From: Eubacterium sp. UBA3782
GTDB taxonomy: Bacteria > Bacillota > Clostridia > Lachnospirales > Lachnospiraceae
Length of the DNA stretch: 16,722 nucleotides
Assembly: GCA_002368795.1 (NCBI GenBank)
Contig: DFFG01000085.1
Coordinates: 1 to 16,722, forward strand
Direction of reading: 5' to 3'
Shown here piece by piece: positions 15,893 through 16,722 of the stretch. Position numbers and translations under genes: made by a program. Below the pieces are notes generated by a model. The model worked only from the letters and a program-made list of their open reading frames with translations, did no database searches and was not told the origin of the DNA. Within the stretch, counting starts at the first letter, position 1. Each line of letters begins with the position of its first letter.

Positions 15893-15921
15893 ATTATAAA
15901 ATTAGATCTGCCGATTGTAAA
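15893..15921 (-). promoter_or_regulatory. Sigma-A promoter of gltBD
   Basis: On the - strand TTTACA (15921-15916, five of six), 17-base spacer, perfect TATAAT (15898-15893). Predicted start near 15886; leader about 163 bases. The best promoter match in the window. Confidence 0.75.
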
Positions 15922-16191
15922 CGGTCACGGAACGACTGTGCATCGCTGTTATATCTGTTCTGTATCATAACAAAAGGAAACTGCTATAGTTTAGGCAGTC
16001 TGGCCTTTACTGACCGCACAGATCTCTGGACATCTCAGCTATGCAAACAGACCGTATCAAATGCTGCCTATTCTTATCTACCAGTATATATCAATATCTA
16101 TTTTTGACTGTTTTCCCGTTCTGGTGCGTTTGTCCTAAGCCGGCGCTGCACGCTTGGGATTGATTCTGAGTTATAGAAAAATGAAATCCCT
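15922..16191. other. Intergenic region between gltB promoter and hydrolase gene
   Basis: About 270 AT-rich bases without a credible gene. A small hairpin ACTGC (15980-15984) / GCAGT (15995-15999), followed on the - strand by TTCCTTTT, is a weak candidate terminator for the hydrolase gene. I see no tRNA, repeat array or other recognisable element. Confidence 0.4.
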
Positions 16192-16722
16192 CTATCTGTT
16201 CTTTTCTACATCCTGCCAATTCTTGTTCATCAGGATCTCTGCATTTTCTCCGAGGAAGACGGTTCCTGCCTCCTCGTCTCCTGTCAGCTGATACAGCATC
16301 CACGCAGTCATGTATCCATCGGAGCGCATCAGCATTTGTTCGTGTTCTGCTCCAACTGCCCGTGCCCGGACCTTCTGCACTTCATCAGCAATACTGTTGT
16401 AATTTGCAATTTGCGCGGAAAGCGGCGATACACCGCCGTATCCTTTTTCCGGATCATTGCCTAAATCGTCAGACTTCCCGGTGCCGGCAGCCATAAAATA
16501 TGGAATCTTGATCTTCGCAGGATCATACTCCCAACCCATGTTTTTTGCCAGTGTCTGATAGGCGGCGCTTCCAGTGAATATGGTTTTGTAACGGACACCG
16601 TTTTCATAATTTGTTACGGCGCAGATCGCGCCGGCTCCGCCCTGCGAATAGCCGATAATACCCATGCTGTCATAGTCGATCTTACCGGAAAGCACACTGT
16701 CGGAAGGAATGTTCAGCATGAA
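16192..16722 (-). CDS. Alpha/beta hydrolase, C-terminal part (5' end outside window)
   Basis: A serine hydrolase of the alpha/beta fold, substrate unknown. The frame is open to the window edge (Phe before the Met at 16719), so that Met need not be the start; 176 residues are visible. The nucleophile elbow is GYSQGGAGA (G-x-S-x-G), followed by TIFTGSAAY and PYFMAAGTGKSDD, the latter a likely site of the acid residue. The catalytic His is probably in VGAEHEQML, with MTAWMLYQLTGDEEA after it. The order nucleophile, acid, His is normal. The tail GENAEILMNKNWQDVEKNR is charged and ends without an anchor. Any signal peptide would be beyond the window. The family includes dienelactone hydrolase-like and cutinase-like esterases; I cannot choose between them. 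No functional link with gltBD is evident. Confidence 0.8.
   Translation of the reverse strand, partial: FMLNIPSDSVLSGKIDYDSMGIIGYSQGGAGAICAVTNYENGVRYKTIFTGSAAYQTLAKNMGWEYDPAKIKIPYFMAAGTGKSDDLGNDPEKGYGGVSPLSAQIANYNSIADEVQKVRARAVGAEHEQMLMRSDGYMTAWMLYQLTGDEEAGTVFLGENAEILMNKNWQDVEKNR

Overview
The window looks like a chromosomal segment of a Gram-positive anaerobe of the Clostridia, most likely Lachnospiraceae. The reasons are a type III glutamine synthetase, a lipoprotein-type OppA with an Ala/Ser/Glu linker, strong AGGAGG-type ribosome sites, fairly GC-rich coding sequence with AT-rich promoters, and a small LysM protein with a double-glycine leader. Taxonomy is inferred from gene types only.

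Layout. (1) 1-1268: 3' part of a type III glutamine synthetase, closed by a strong terminator. (2) 1413-7810, + strand: a complete oligopeptide ABC importer, oppB-oppC-oppD-oppF-oppA. It has tandem candidate promoters and a terminator-like hairpin before oppB, and a second candidate promoter with a structured leader before oppA. (3) 7811-9360, - strand: a decayed-looking accessory stretch. It holds a 91-base imperfect palindrome, an NlpC/P60-like gene broken by a one-base frameshift, the first ~50 codons of a DMT/EamA transporter ending at a palindrome, and a small LysM gene. (4) 9595-15723, - strand: glutamate synthase, gltB then gltD, with a strong promoter and an attenuator-type terminator in its leader. 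(5) 16192-16722, - strand: C-terminal part of an alpha/beta hydrolase running off the window.

The ends of the window carry the two halves of the GS-GOGAT ammonium assimilation cycle, and the importer between them brings in peptides as a nitrogen source, so the segment reads as a nitrogen-acquisition neighbourhood. The gltB leader (promoter, then a six-base-loop hairpin that overlaps the 5' arm of a terminator) is the arrangement expected of antitermination control.

The most unusual object is OppA. It carries the sequence that normally forms the C-terminus of cluster C peptide-binding proteins near its N-terminus, directly after the lipoprotein signal and linker, and its own C-terminus stops where that segment would normally begin. 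The order of the fold is therefore circularly permuted.
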